A stretch of DNA of 64,000 nt, from positions 620,001 through 684,000 of the forward strand of contig CAWICV010000012.1 of NCBI GenBank assembly GCA_963834705.1, given 5' to 3'. A program made the translations under genes and the position numbers. Positions 1 through 6,737 of the stretch are shown piece after piece; positions within the stretch are counted from its first letter, which is position 1, and each line of letters starts with the position of its first letter. This DNA is from RYN-230 sp963834705. GTDB lineage: Bacteria; Actinomycetota; Actinomycetes; Streptosporangiales; Streptosporangiaceae. The notes under the pieces are model-generated. The model was not told the origin of the DNA. It was given only the letters and a program-made list of their open reading frames with translations, and did not search any database.

Positions 1-44
1 AGGTCGGCACGGTCCCCTCCGGTGAGCACTCAAGCATGGATCAG

Positions 45-71
45 TTAGCACTCAGCATCAACGACTGCTAG
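45..71. promoter_or_regulatory. CIRCE-like inverted repeat (HrcA operator candidate)
   Basis: The left arm TTAGCACTC (45-53) and right arm GACTGCTAG (63-71) are separated by exactly 9 bases. This matches the HrcA operator CIRCE (TTAGCACTC-N9-GAGTGCTAA) at 16 of 18 arm positions. The site lies outside any gene, 53 bases from the end of the cyclo-ligase gene. The gene it might control would lie left of the window, read on the minus strand, so no heat-shock target can be named. The right arm is imperfect, so it may be a decayed copy. Confidence 0.4.
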
Positions 72-93
72 ATGGTAGCTCATTCCCGCGGCC

Positions 94-163
94 GCCGGTC
101 ATTCCCAACATGCAGCAGCCTGGTCACCGCCGGTCATTCCCAACAGGCAGCAGCCTGGTCACC
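94..163. repeat. 35-bp tandem duplication
   Basis: Two head-to-tail units, 94-128 and 129-163, differ at one base (T versus G at unit position 18). The duplication covers the 3' end of the minus-strand cyclo-ligase gene. Because 35 is not a multiple of three, the second unit is entered in another frame and supplies the TGA stop at 124-126. The duplication therefore set the present C-terminus. Confidence 0.85.
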
Positions 164-732
164 CCGGTCGACGGCCGGGCCACCATCCGGACCCGCCGAT
201 CATGCGGTCCACCGGGCACCACGGGAACCAGCTCCGCGTCATACACCAGCGCAACGGTGGGCACCTGCGCACCGACCCGGGCCAGCGCGCGGTCGTAGGA
301 GCCGCCGCCCCGGCCCAGCCGCAGCCCGGACTGATCCACCGCCAGCGCGGGCACCAGCACCAGGTCCGCGCTGCACACGGCACCCACGCCCCGAGCGGGT
401 TCAGCAGGCTCCAGAAGCCCGCGCGGCCCAGGCCGCAGCGAGTCCGGCCCCTCGTACGACGCCCAGTCCAGGTCGCCGTCCGGCAGCAGCACCGGCAGCA
501 GCACGTACGTCCCGCGCTTCCACAGCGCGAACAGCAGCCCGTGGGTGTCCGGCTCGGCCCCGATCGACCAGTACCCGGCGACCGTCCCGGCCATCTGCGT
601 CTCGGGCAGGTCCAGCACGGCGTCCCGGATCGACCGCCCCGCCGCGGCCAGCTCAGCCGGCCCCAGCTGCCGCCGCGAAGCCAGCAGCCTGCGGCGCAGC
701 TCAGCCTTGTCCGCGGCCAGCTTAGGATCCAC
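124..732 (-). CDS. 5-formyltetrahydrofolate cyclo-ligase
   Basis: The product (202 residues) is predicted to convert 5-formyl-THF to 5,10-methenyl-THF with ATP in the cytoplasm. It has the N-terminal basic helix with KAELRRRLLASRR, the central YWSIGAEPDT segment, and the family signature LRLGRGGGSYDRAL near residue 145, the substrate and ATP-binding loop. Length is normal for the family. I chose GTG at 732 because the conserved N-terminus begins there and no ATG lies closer. It is divergent from galU with about 66 bases between, a common actinobacterial arrangement. The extreme C-terminus is formed by the 35-bp duplication and may differ from relatives. The symbol is left blank because ygfA/fau/mthfs usage varies. 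Confidence 0.9.
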   Translation of the reverse strand: MDPKLAADKAELRRRLLASRRQLGPAELAAAGRSIRDAVLDLPETQMAGTVAGYWSIGAEPDTHGLLFALWKRGTYVLLPVLLPDGDLDWASYEGPDSLRPGPRGLLEPAEPARGVGAVCSADLVLVPALAVDQSGLRLGRGGGSYDRALARVGAQVPTVALVYDAELVPVVPGGPHDRRVRMVARPSTGVTRLLPVGNDRR

Positions 733-786
733 CGTAATCCGCCTCTGTGAGATCGGGGCCCGAGGTTTGCCACCCTCTGGGCGGGC

Positions 787-792
787 TAGGGT
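787..792 (+). promoter_or_regulatory. Candidate -10 box for leaderless galU transcript
   Basis: TAGGGT fits TANNNT and ends 6 bases before the galU ATG at 799. That is the spacing typical of leaderless actinobacterial transcripts. There is no clear Shine-Dalgarno sequence, and the -35 region (TTTGCC near 766) is weak and close. Confidence 0.35.
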
Positions 793-798
793 ACGAGG

Positions 799-1701
799 AT
801 GCCTGAGAATGCCGCGGTAACCAAAGCGGTCGTACCGGCAGCGGGCCTGGGGACCAGGTTCCTGCCCGCCACCAAGGCGACTCCTAAGGAAATGTTGCCC
901 GTCGTGGACAAGCCCGCCATCCAGTACGTGGTGGAAGAGGCGGTCGACGCGGGGCTGGACGATGTGCTGCTGATCACCGGCCGGAGCAAGCGGTCCATCG
1001 AAGACCACTTCGACCGGAACTATGAGCTTGAGGAAGCGCTGACCGCCAAGGGCGACACCGAAGGGCTTGAGCTCATCCGGGAGTCCTACGAGCTGGCCAC
1101 CGTGCACTACGTCCGGCAGGGCGACCCCCGGGGCCTGGGCCACGCGGTGCTCTGCGCGCAGAAGCACGTCGGCCGCGAACCGTTCGCGGTGCTGCTCGGC
1201 GACGATTTCATCCACCCCGAGGACGGCCTGCTGCAGCGCATGCTGGAGGTCCGGCAGCAGCGTGGCGGATCGGTCATCGCGCTGATGGAGGTGGCCTACG
1301 ACCAGGTGTCCAGTTACGGCTGCGCCGCGATCGAGGAGACCGACGAGGACGACGTCGTCCGGATCACCGACCTGGTTGAGAAGCCCGCGCCGGACGACGC
1401 GCCGAGCAACTGGATCATCATCGGCCGGTACGTCTGCGATCCGGCGGCCTTCGACGTGCTGGAGCACACCCCGCCCGGGCGCGGCGGCGAGATCCAGCTC
1501 ACCGACGCGCTCAAGGAACTCGCGCAGACCGACCCGGCCAAGGGCGGCGGGGTGTACGGCGTGCTGTTCCGCGGCCGCCGCTACGACACCGGCAACAAGG
1601 TCGACTACCTGCGCACCCTGGTCCAGTTCGCCTGCGAGCGGCCCGACGTGGCCCCCGAGTTCCTGCCCTGGCTGCGCAAGTACCTCGACGACCTGGGATG
1701 A
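799..1701 (+). CDS. galU: UTP-glucose-1-phosphate uridylyltransferase
   Basis: This 300-residue nucleotidyltransferase should make UDP-glucose from UTP and glucose-1-phosphate for glycogen, trehalose and envelope glycans. The N-terminal AAGLGTRFLPATKATPKEML is the nucleotide-binding and uridylyl-transfer signature, with the catalytic Lys in PKEM. VDKPAIQYVVEEA and the DDFIH region follow as in GalU, and VEKP near residue 195 is the second conserved Lys segment. Length matches the family. Its stop overlaps the moeA start in an ATGA, so the two are translationally coupled. The galU-moeA-moaC-mogA-acetyltransferase order is conserved in many actinobacteria. Confidence 0.96.
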   Translation: MPENAAVTKAVVPAAGLGTRFLPATKATPKEMLPVVDKPAIQYVVEEAVDAGLDDVLLITGRSKRSIEDHFDRNYELEEALTAKGDTEGLELIRESYELATVHYVRQGDPRGLGHAVLCAQKHVGREPFAVLLGDDFIHPEDGLLQRMLEVRQQRGGSVIALMEVAYDQVSSYGCAAIEETDEDDVVRITDLVEKPAPDDAPSNWIIIGRYVCDPAAFDVLEHTPPGRGGEIQLTDALKELAQTDPAKGGGVYGVLFRGRRYDTGNKVDYLRTLVQFACERPDVAPEFLPWLRKYLDDLG

Positions 1702-2927
1702 GCACTGAGCGACCTCCGGCCCTGGTGCCGGTGGAGGCGCACCTGGCCGAGGCGCTGGCCGCGATCCGCCCGATCCAGCCGGTCAGCGTGCCGCTCGAAG
1801 CGGCCGAGGGCGGCGTGCTGGCGGCGGACGTCACGGCCAGTACTCCGCTGCCCCCGTTCGACAACTCGGCCATGGACGGCTACGCCGTGCAGGCCAGCGA
1901 CCTCGCCGCGGCGGCCGAGGACAACCCGGTCCGGCTCCCGGTGCGCGGCGAGATCGCGGCCGGTGACACCGGGTCCTACCAGGTGGACGAGGGCAGCTGT
2001 CTGCGCATCATGACCGGTGCCCTGATGCCGGCCGGGGCCGACGCGGTGGTCCCGGTGGAGTGGACCGACGGCGGGTCGGCGGTCGCGGCGTTCAGCCGCG
2101 CGGTCCCAGTGGGGAACGCACTCCGGCATCGTGGCGATGACGTGGCGACGGGAGCCACGCTGCTGACGGCGGGCAGCCTGGTAACTAGCGTTCAAATAGC
2201 GCTCCTCGCGGCCGCTGGGCAGGGCGAGGTACTGGTCCACCCACGGCCACGGGTCGCGGTGGTGTCCACCGGAAACGAACTGGCCGAGCCGGGCGCGCCT
2301 CTGGTGCCCGGCCGGATCTGGGAATCGAACAGCTTCATGCTGGCCGCGGCGGCCCGGGCGGCGGGCGCGATAGCCCAGCGGCGGCGGCTGCCGGACGACC
2401 CGGACGCGGTGCTGAGCACGCTGGAGGCGCTGCTGCCGGACGCCGACCTGCTGATCACCAGCGGTGGGGTGAGCATGGGCGGTGAGCACGACGTGGTCAA
2501 GGCGGCCCTGTCCAAGCTGGGCACGGTTACCTTCCGCAAGGTGGCCATGCAGCCCGGCATGCCGCAGGGCTTCGGCACGCTCGGCCCGGATCGCACCCCG
2601 CTGTTCACCCTGCCCGGCAACCCGGTGAGCGCCTACGTCTCGTTCCTGCTCTTCGTCGCGCCCGCCTTGCGCAAACTTCAACACCTTCCTTCCGAACGCC
2701 AGCGCCTGCTCACTGCCGCCCTGGCCGGCCCGGTGCGCTCGCCCGAGGGCAGACGGTCGTACCTGCGCGGCGCGCTGGACGACGCGCGGGAAACGGTCGT
2801 CCCGCTGACCGGCCAGTCCTCACATCAGCTGGGCGCACTGGCTCAGGCCAACGCGCTGATCATCGTTCCGGAGCAGGTCACCCGGCTGGAAGCGGGCAGC
2901 GGGGTAGACGTAATGTGCCTGCCATGA
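1698..2927 (+). CDS. moeA: Molybdopterin molybdenumtransferase MoeA
   Basis: A 409-residue MoeA that should insert molybdate into adenylylated molybdopterin. Features in order are the N-terminal PPFDNSAMDGYAV motif with the catalytic Asp (residues about 52-64), MTGALMPAGADAVVPVE, the MoCF-binding core with STGNEL and ITSGGVSMGGEHD (about 250), and FTLPGNPVSAYVSF (about 305), followed by the C-terminal beta domain. It starts inside the galU stop and its own stop overlaps moaC (ATGA at 2924). It is a single-domain MoeA with no MogA fusion, consistent with a separate mogA two genes downstream. Confidence 0.95.
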   Translation: MSTERPPALVPVEAHLAEALAAIRPIQPVSVPLEAAEGGVLAADVTASTPLPPFDNSAMDGYAVQASDLAAAAEDNPVRLPVRGEIAAGDTGSYQVDEGSCLRIMTGALMPAGADAVVPVEWTDGGSAVAAFSRAVPVGNALRHRGDDVATGATLLTAGSLVTSVQIALLAAAGQGEVLVHPRPRVAVVSTGNELAEPGAPLVPGRIWESNSFMLAAAARAAGAIAQRRRLPDDPDAVLSTLEALLPDADLLITSGGVSMGGEHDVVKAALSKLGTVTFRKVAMQPGMPQGFGTLGPDRTPLFTLPGNPVSAYVSFLLFVAPALRKLQHLPSERQRLLTAALAGPVRSPEGRRSYLRGALDDARETVVPLTGQSSHQLGALAQANALIIVPEQVTRLEAGSGVDVMCLP

Positions 2928-3400
2928 GCGAGCACGCCCTGACCCATGTGGATCAGGCTGGGCACGCCCGGATGGTCGATGTGTCCGGCAAGGACGTGTC
3001 CGCGCGGGAGGCGCGCGCGTCGGGCCGGGTCCGGCTGTCGGCCGGGGCGGTCGCGGCGCTGCGCGCGGGCACGGTGCCCAAGGGCGACGCGCTCGCGGTG
3101 GCCCGGATCGCCGGCATCCAGGGCGCTAAGCGGACCCCGGACCTGGTCCCACTGTGCCATCCGATCGCGCTGCACTCGGTCACCGTCAACCTTGAGGTGC
3201 AGGACGACGGGGTGGCGATCACCGCGGTGACCCGGACCGCGGACCGGACCGGGGTGGAGATGGAGGCACTGACCTCGGTCACCGTGGCCGCGCTGGCGCT
3301 GATCGACATGATCAAGGCGGTGGACCCGGCCGCGGTCATCACCGACGTGCGGGTGGAGGAGAAGACCGGCGGCAAGACCGGGTTGTGGCGGCGGCCATGA
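2924..3400 (+). CDS. moaC: Cyclic pyranopterin monophosphate synthase MoaC
   Basis: The product (158 residues) performs the second chemical step of molybdopterin synthesis, closing the cyclic phosphate of cPMP after MoaA. Family hallmarks are HVDQAGHARMVDV at the start, KGDALAVARIAGIQGAKRT, LVPLCHPIAL with the conserved His, and the acidic GVEMEALTSVTVAALALIDM helix. DMIKAVD and KTGGK close the domain. I prefer ATG 2924, which overlaps the moeA stop, over a GTG nine bases earlier. No moaA lies in this window, so the pathway depends on genes elsewhere. Confidence 0.95.
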   Translation: MSEHALTHVDQAGHARMVDVSGKDVSAREARASGRVRLSAGAVAALRAGTVPKGDALAVARIAGIQGAKRTPDLVPLCHPIALHSVTVNLEVQDDGVAITAVTRTADRTGVEMEALTSVTVAALALIDMIKAVDPAAVITDVRVEEKTGGKTGLWRRP

Positions 3401-3930
3401 CCGCGGCGGACGGTGGGCCCGGGCCGGTGCCGGGGCCGCCGGGGATGATCCGGGCGCTGGCCATCACGGTGTCCAACCGCGCCTCGGCGGGCGTGTACGA
3501 GGACAAGTCCGGCCCGGTGCTGGCGGGCCTGCTGGCCACGGCGGGCTGCGCGGTGGACGGCCCGGTGGTGGTGCCGGACGGCGAGCCGGTGCAGGCGGCG
3601 CTGCGGGACGCGATCGCGGCCGGGTACCAGGTGGTGGTGACCACCGGCGGGACCGGGCTCACCCCCAGCGACCGCACCCCGGAAATGACCCGGAACGTCA
3701 TAGACCGGGAGATACCTGGCATCGCGGAATCGATCCGGGCCGCCGGGGTGGCGGCCGGCATCCCGTCGGCCATGCTGTCCCGCGGCCTGGCCGGGCTGGC
3801 CGGGCAGGTGCTGATCGTCAATTTGCCCGGGTCCAGCGGCGGGGTTAAGGACGGCATGCGGGTGCTGGGGCCGCTCCTGGCGCATGCTGTTGACCAGGCC
3901 CGGGGCGGCGATCACCCGCGTACCGGCTGA
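3397..3930 (+). CDS. mogA: MogA/MoaB molybdopterin adenylyltransferase
   Basis: A 177-residue MoCF-biosynthesis domain protein predicted to adenylylate molybdopterin before MoeA acts. The core shows TVSNRASAGVYEDKSGP, VVTTGGTGLTPSDRTPE (the MPT-binding loop), RAAGVAAGIPSAMLSRG and NLPGSSGGVKDGM. Start ATG 3397 overlaps the moaC TGA; an earlier in-frame GTG at 3385 would give four more residues. A Gly/Pro-rich stretch of about 20 residues precedes the fold. MogA and MoaB are hard to separate by eye. Its place next to moeA supports the adenylyltransferase role. Confidence 0.92.
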   Translation: MTAADGGPGPVPGPPGMIRALAITVSNRASAGVYEDKSGPVLAGLLATAGCAVDGPVVVPDGEPVQAALRDAIAAGYQVVVTTGGTGLTPSDRTPEMTRNVIDREIPGIAESIRAAGVAAGIPSAMLSRGLAGLAGQVLIVNLPGSSGGVKDGMRVLGPLLAHAVDQARGGDHPRTG

Positions 3931-3973
3931 ATTCGTCCGGTGTCGCCATAGCGTCCTGATCGTGAACGGGGGA

Positions 3974-4660
3974 ATGATGGGCCCCGTGGGACGTATGCGC
4001 GGCTGGCCTGTGACTCTGATAGAGCCCGCCCTGCTGGCCGAGCCAGTCGGGCTGCGCCCGGTGCGCGCCCGGGACGCGGGGATATGGCGCGACGCGCGGG
4101 TGCGCAACGCGGACTGGCTCCGGCCGTGGGAACCCACCAACCCGGAGACCCCGCTGTACCGGTCCACGATCAGCCCGTACCTGTCCATGGCCCGGACCAT
4201 GCGCCGGGAGGCCCGGCAGGGACTGGCGCTGCCCTGGGTGATCACCTATGGTGGCCGGTTCGCCGGCCAGCTCACGGTGGGCAGCATCACCTGGGGCTCG
4301 GCCCGTTCGGCCCAGGTCGGCTACTGGATCGATGAGGCTTTCGCCGGCCTGAACGTGACCCCCACCGCGCTGGCCATGTCCCTGGATCACTGCTTCTTCG
4401 TGGTCGGGCTGCACCGGGTGGAGGCCAGCATCCGGCCGGAGAACCAGGCCAGCCGCCGGGTGGTGGAGAAGCTCGGCTTCCGCGAAGAGGGCCTGCGGCG
4501 GCGCTACCTGCACATCGACGGGGCGTGGCGGGATCACCTGTGCTACGCCATGACGGTGGAGGACGCGTCCGGCGGCCTGCTGCCCCGGTGGCGCAACGCG
4601 CTGTCCGCGGTCCGCCCGGGCGCCGTGCGCCGCCCGGGGCCACTGCCCGGGCCGCGCTAG
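3974..4660 (+). CDS. GNAT acetyltransferase, RimJ-like
   Basis: A 228-residue GNAT protein resembling ribosomal-protein-alanine N-acetyltransferases. It has LRPVRARDAGIWRDARVRN at the N-terminus (beta1-alpha1), a substrate strand with GQLTVGSITWGSARSAQVGYWID, and the acetyl-CoA segment RPENQASRRVVEKLGFREEG near residue 165, ending in YLHIDGAWRDH. It follows mogA by 43 bases in the same direction, so it probably shares the transcript. Three in-frame ATG codons (3974, 3977, 3992) are possible starts; an upstream extension into mogA is open but unlikely. The real target (ribosomal protein or small molecule) cannot be read from sequence. Confidence 0.85.
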   Translation: MMGPVGRMRGWPVTLIEPALLAEPVGLRPVRARDAGIWRDARVRNADWLRPWEPTNPETPLYRSTISPYLSMARTMRREARQGLALPWVITYGGRFAGQLTVGSITWGSARSAQVGYWIDEAFAGLNVTPTALAMSLDHCFFVVGLHRVEASIRPENQASRRVVEKLGFREEGLRRRYLHIDGAWRDHLCYAMTVEDASGGLLPRWRNALSAVRPGAVRRPGPLPGPR

Positions 4661-4832
4661 CGCGTTCATCCCGGTTCCAGCCCGGCGATCTTGCGACACA
4701 CCGGGCTTAGTGCTGTTCATCGCCGGCCCTGGCCCCTACGGTGCGTGACGTGAGCAAGCCCGCCACGCGGCTAGTCGCGCCTACCCTCAGGCGGCTTACC
4801 GGCGTGCCAGGGCAGCCACATGTGGAGGCGCG

Positions 4833-5623
4833 TTGAGCAGCGCGATCCTCTATTTCGCCATCGTCGCCATCTGGGCCGGGATCCTGATGCCCAGGTGGCT
4901 GCGCCCGTCGGCGCACCGGCACCGCGCCGACGAGGCGCCGCACGAGGCGGCGGCCCCGGAGGTCATGGCCACGTTCGCCCAGCCCGGCCTGGAAGCCGAG
5001 GACGAGCACGCCGCGGACAGGGGGCACGCCGTGGCCAGCGACCGCGCCGCGGCCCGGACTCCCGGGGAAGGCACGCACGCCGCGACGGCCCGGACCGCCG
5101 GGAAGGCACGCACGCCGCGACGGCCCGGACCGCCGGGGAAGGCACGCACGCCGCGACGGCCCGGACCGCCGAGGTCGCGGCCGCCCGGCGAGCCAACGTC
5201 CTGCGCGCCCGGCGGCGGATGCTCACCACCCTGGTGGTGCTCACGCTGGGCGCGATCGGTATCGCGGTGACGCACATCGCCGCGTGGTGGGTCATCGTGC
5301 CGCCCAGCGTGCTGCTGACCGGCTTCCTGCTGCTGCTCCGCGAGGCGGCCCGCAGCGACGCGGCCCGGGCCCGCCGCCAGGCCGGCTCCGCCCAATCCGG
5401 GCAGGCCGCGCCCGGGCAGGCCGAGGCTGGACAGGCCGAGGCCAGGCAGCGGCGGCGGCCGGAGGACCGGGAGGACGAGCCGGACGTGTTCGAGCGCATC
5501 GCCTCGACCCCCGAGGCGCCAGAGCCGGCGCCTAGCGCGGAGATCATCGACATCTCGGCCCGGGTCAGCGACCAGGTCTACGACCAGTACACCGACGCCG
5601 CCGAACGGGCCGTCGGTGACTGA
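4833..5623 (+). pseudogene. SepX/GlpR-like divisome membrane protein, frame broken
   Basis: The TTG start at 4833 has a GGAGG site ten bases upstream. It opens with SSAILYFAIVAIWAGILMPR, a membrane helix followed by a basic segment, as in SepX (formerly GlpR), which works with FtsZ in Streptomyces septation. After a charged linker comes a three-unit 12-residue repeat (GEGTHAATARTA). The frame slips there because the middle DNA unit lacks one G near 5100. The downstream frame gives RRANVLRARRRMLTTLVVLT, two membrane helices and an acidic tail ending at 5623. Adding one G gives an uninterrupted protein of about 263 residues. As the family matters for division, consensus error or repeat slippage is as likely as real loss. 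Confidence 0.75.
5063..5169. repeat. 36/35/36-bp coding minisatellite in sepX
   Basis: There are three tandem units: 5063-5098 (36 bp), 5099-5133 (35 bp) and 5134-5169 (36 bp). They are identical except that the middle unit has GGG where the others have GGGG. Each full unit encodes the 12-residue block GEGTHAATARTA. The short unit shifts the frame, so unit number or the G run determines whether SepX is made full length. Confidence 0.92.
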
Positions 5624-5692
5624 CCCGCGCCGCCGCAGGCGGCTCGGCGCGCGAGCAGGCCCCGGAATTTGCTACGCTGACTTGCCGGTCCA

Positions 5693-5766
5693 GGGGCTGT
5701 AGCGCAGTCCGGTAGCGCACCTCGTTCGCATCGAGGGGGTCAGGGGTTCAAATCCCCTCAGCTCCA
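5693..5766 (+). tRNA. tRNA-Ala(CGC)
   Basis: A 74-nt cloverleaf. The acceptor GGGGCTG (5693-5699) pairs with CAGCTCC (5759-5765). The D arm is GCGC/GCGC, the anticodon stem CCTCG/CGAGG encloses the loop TTCGCAT (anticodon CGC), and the T arm is AGGGG-TTCAAAT-CCCCT. The third acceptor pair is G-U, the alanyl-tRNA synthetase identity element, and the discriminator is A. The 3' CCA is not encoded. The anticodon reads GCG, a heavily used codon in this GC-rich genome. Confidence 0.96.
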
Positions 5767-5780
5767 CCCGAAACCGCAGG

Positions 5781-5817
5781 CTGTAGCCATGATCACCAGG
5801 CGTGATCATGGCTACAG
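5781..5817. terminator. Perfect hairpin after the tRNA
   Basis: The arms 5781-5796 and 5802-5817 are perfectly complementary over 16 bases with a 5-base loop (CAGGC). It lies 14 bases after tRNA-Ala and has no U-tract, as is usual in actinobacteria. It probably ends the tRNA transcript. A GTG in the right arm opens the next reading frame, but I place that gene's start downstream of the hairpin. Confidence 0.8.
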
Positions 5818-5840
5818 ATCATTTGAGACCGGACCAACGG

Positions 5841-6737
5841 ATGACTGGCCACGTGTGGTACGTCGCGTACGGCTCCAACCTGTCGGCCGAACGCTTCTCC
5901 TGCTATCTCCGGGGTGGGCAGCCACCCGGCGCGGCGTTCACGTATCCGGGAGCACGGGACCAGACTCCGCCGCGCGCCAGCAAGGCGGTGTGGCTGCCGG
6001 GCGACGTCTACTTTGCGACGGAATCGCAAGTCTGGGGAGGTGGCCGGGCGCTCTACGACCCGGACACCCGGGGGAAAGCGGCCGCCCGCAGCTATCTGAT
6101 CACCACACAACAGTTCTCAGATGTAGCCGCGCAGGAAATGTATCGCGAACCAGGTGCCGACCTGGACCTGACGGAGCTGGCCACCTTAGGGCGCATCCAG
6201 GTGGGCGAAGGCCGGTACGAGACGCTGATATACGCGGGTCAAGATGAACAAATGCCGATGGTGACCTTCACTGCGCCATGGGGAATCGGTGACGTACCGT
6301 TGCTCAGCCCTAGCGGCGCCTATCTGCGGATGCTCGGGCAGGGTCTGCGGGAAAGTCACGGCTGGGACGCTCAGAGGGTGGGCGGGTACCTGGCCGGCCT
6401 GCCCGGGGCTCGCGGGTCCTGGACGGCCGGGGAGGTCGTGGATCTGCTCGCCCTCCGGCCGGCTAATTCGGCTCGTGACTGTCCGGGGCCAGTACGGCAC
6501 CAGGCCCGCCCCGGATGCCCGGGGCGGGCCTGGTTATCAGCCGCTTCGTTCGCGCGGCACGGCCGCGCCGCCTGGCCTCAGGAGACCCACACGGTGGACG
6601 GCGGTGAGGCGATCCCGTTGGCTACCACGACCAGCGTGCTCTTGCCGGCCGGGGTGCCCGGCGGCAGGGTGAACCTGGTCGCGGATCTCTTCCCAGGAGC
6701 GACCGATACCGAGGTCCAGTCGCTGGTCCTGGCGTAG
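5841..6737 (+). CDS. Gamma-glutamylcyclotransferase-fold protein (natural end probably near 6466)
   Basis: Begins MTGHVWYVAYGSNLSAERF; YGSN is the hallmark phosphate/glutamyl-binding loop of the gamma-glutamylcyclotransferase (BtrG/AIG2-like) fold. FSDIAAQEMYREPG-like text (here QFSDVAAQEMYREPGADLDL) matches actinobacterial proteins often mislabelled histone deacetylase. Residues 1 to about 208 look authentic. After LLALRP the frame runs through the convergent terminator (6500-6533) and 160 bases into the opposing kelch gene, which is implausible. One missing base near 6460 would restore a TAA at 6464-6466. I chose ATG 5841 rather than the GTG at 5802 inside the tRNA hairpin. The substrate is unknown. 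Confidence 0.7.
   Translation: MTGHVWYVAYGSNLSAERFSCYLRGGQPPGAAFTYPGARDQTPPRASKAVWLPGDVYFATESQVWGGGRALYDPDTRGKAAARSYLITTQQFSDVAAQEMYREPGADLDLTELATLGRIQVGEGRYETLIYAGQDEQMPMVTFTAPWGIGDVPLLSPSGAYLRMLGQGLRESHGWDAQRVGGYLAGLPGARGSWTAGEVVDLLALRPANSARDCPGPVRHQARPGCPGRAWLSAASFARHGRAAWPQETHTVDGGEAIPLATTTSVLLPAGVPGGRVNLVADLFPGATDTEVQSLVLA
6500..6533. terminator. Bidirectional terminator between convergent genes
   Basis: 15-base perfect arms (6500-6514 and 6519-6533) with the loop ATGC. It lies between the likely true end of the cyclotransferase-fold gene and the end of the kelch gene. Its position inside the extended forward frame argues that the extension is not natural coding sequence. Confidence 0.75.

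Noticed and set aside
72..725. Long plus-strand open frames opposite the cyclo-ligase gene
   Set aside because: They are Arg/Pro/Ala-rich shadow frames of the minus-strand gene, as expected at ~70% GC.
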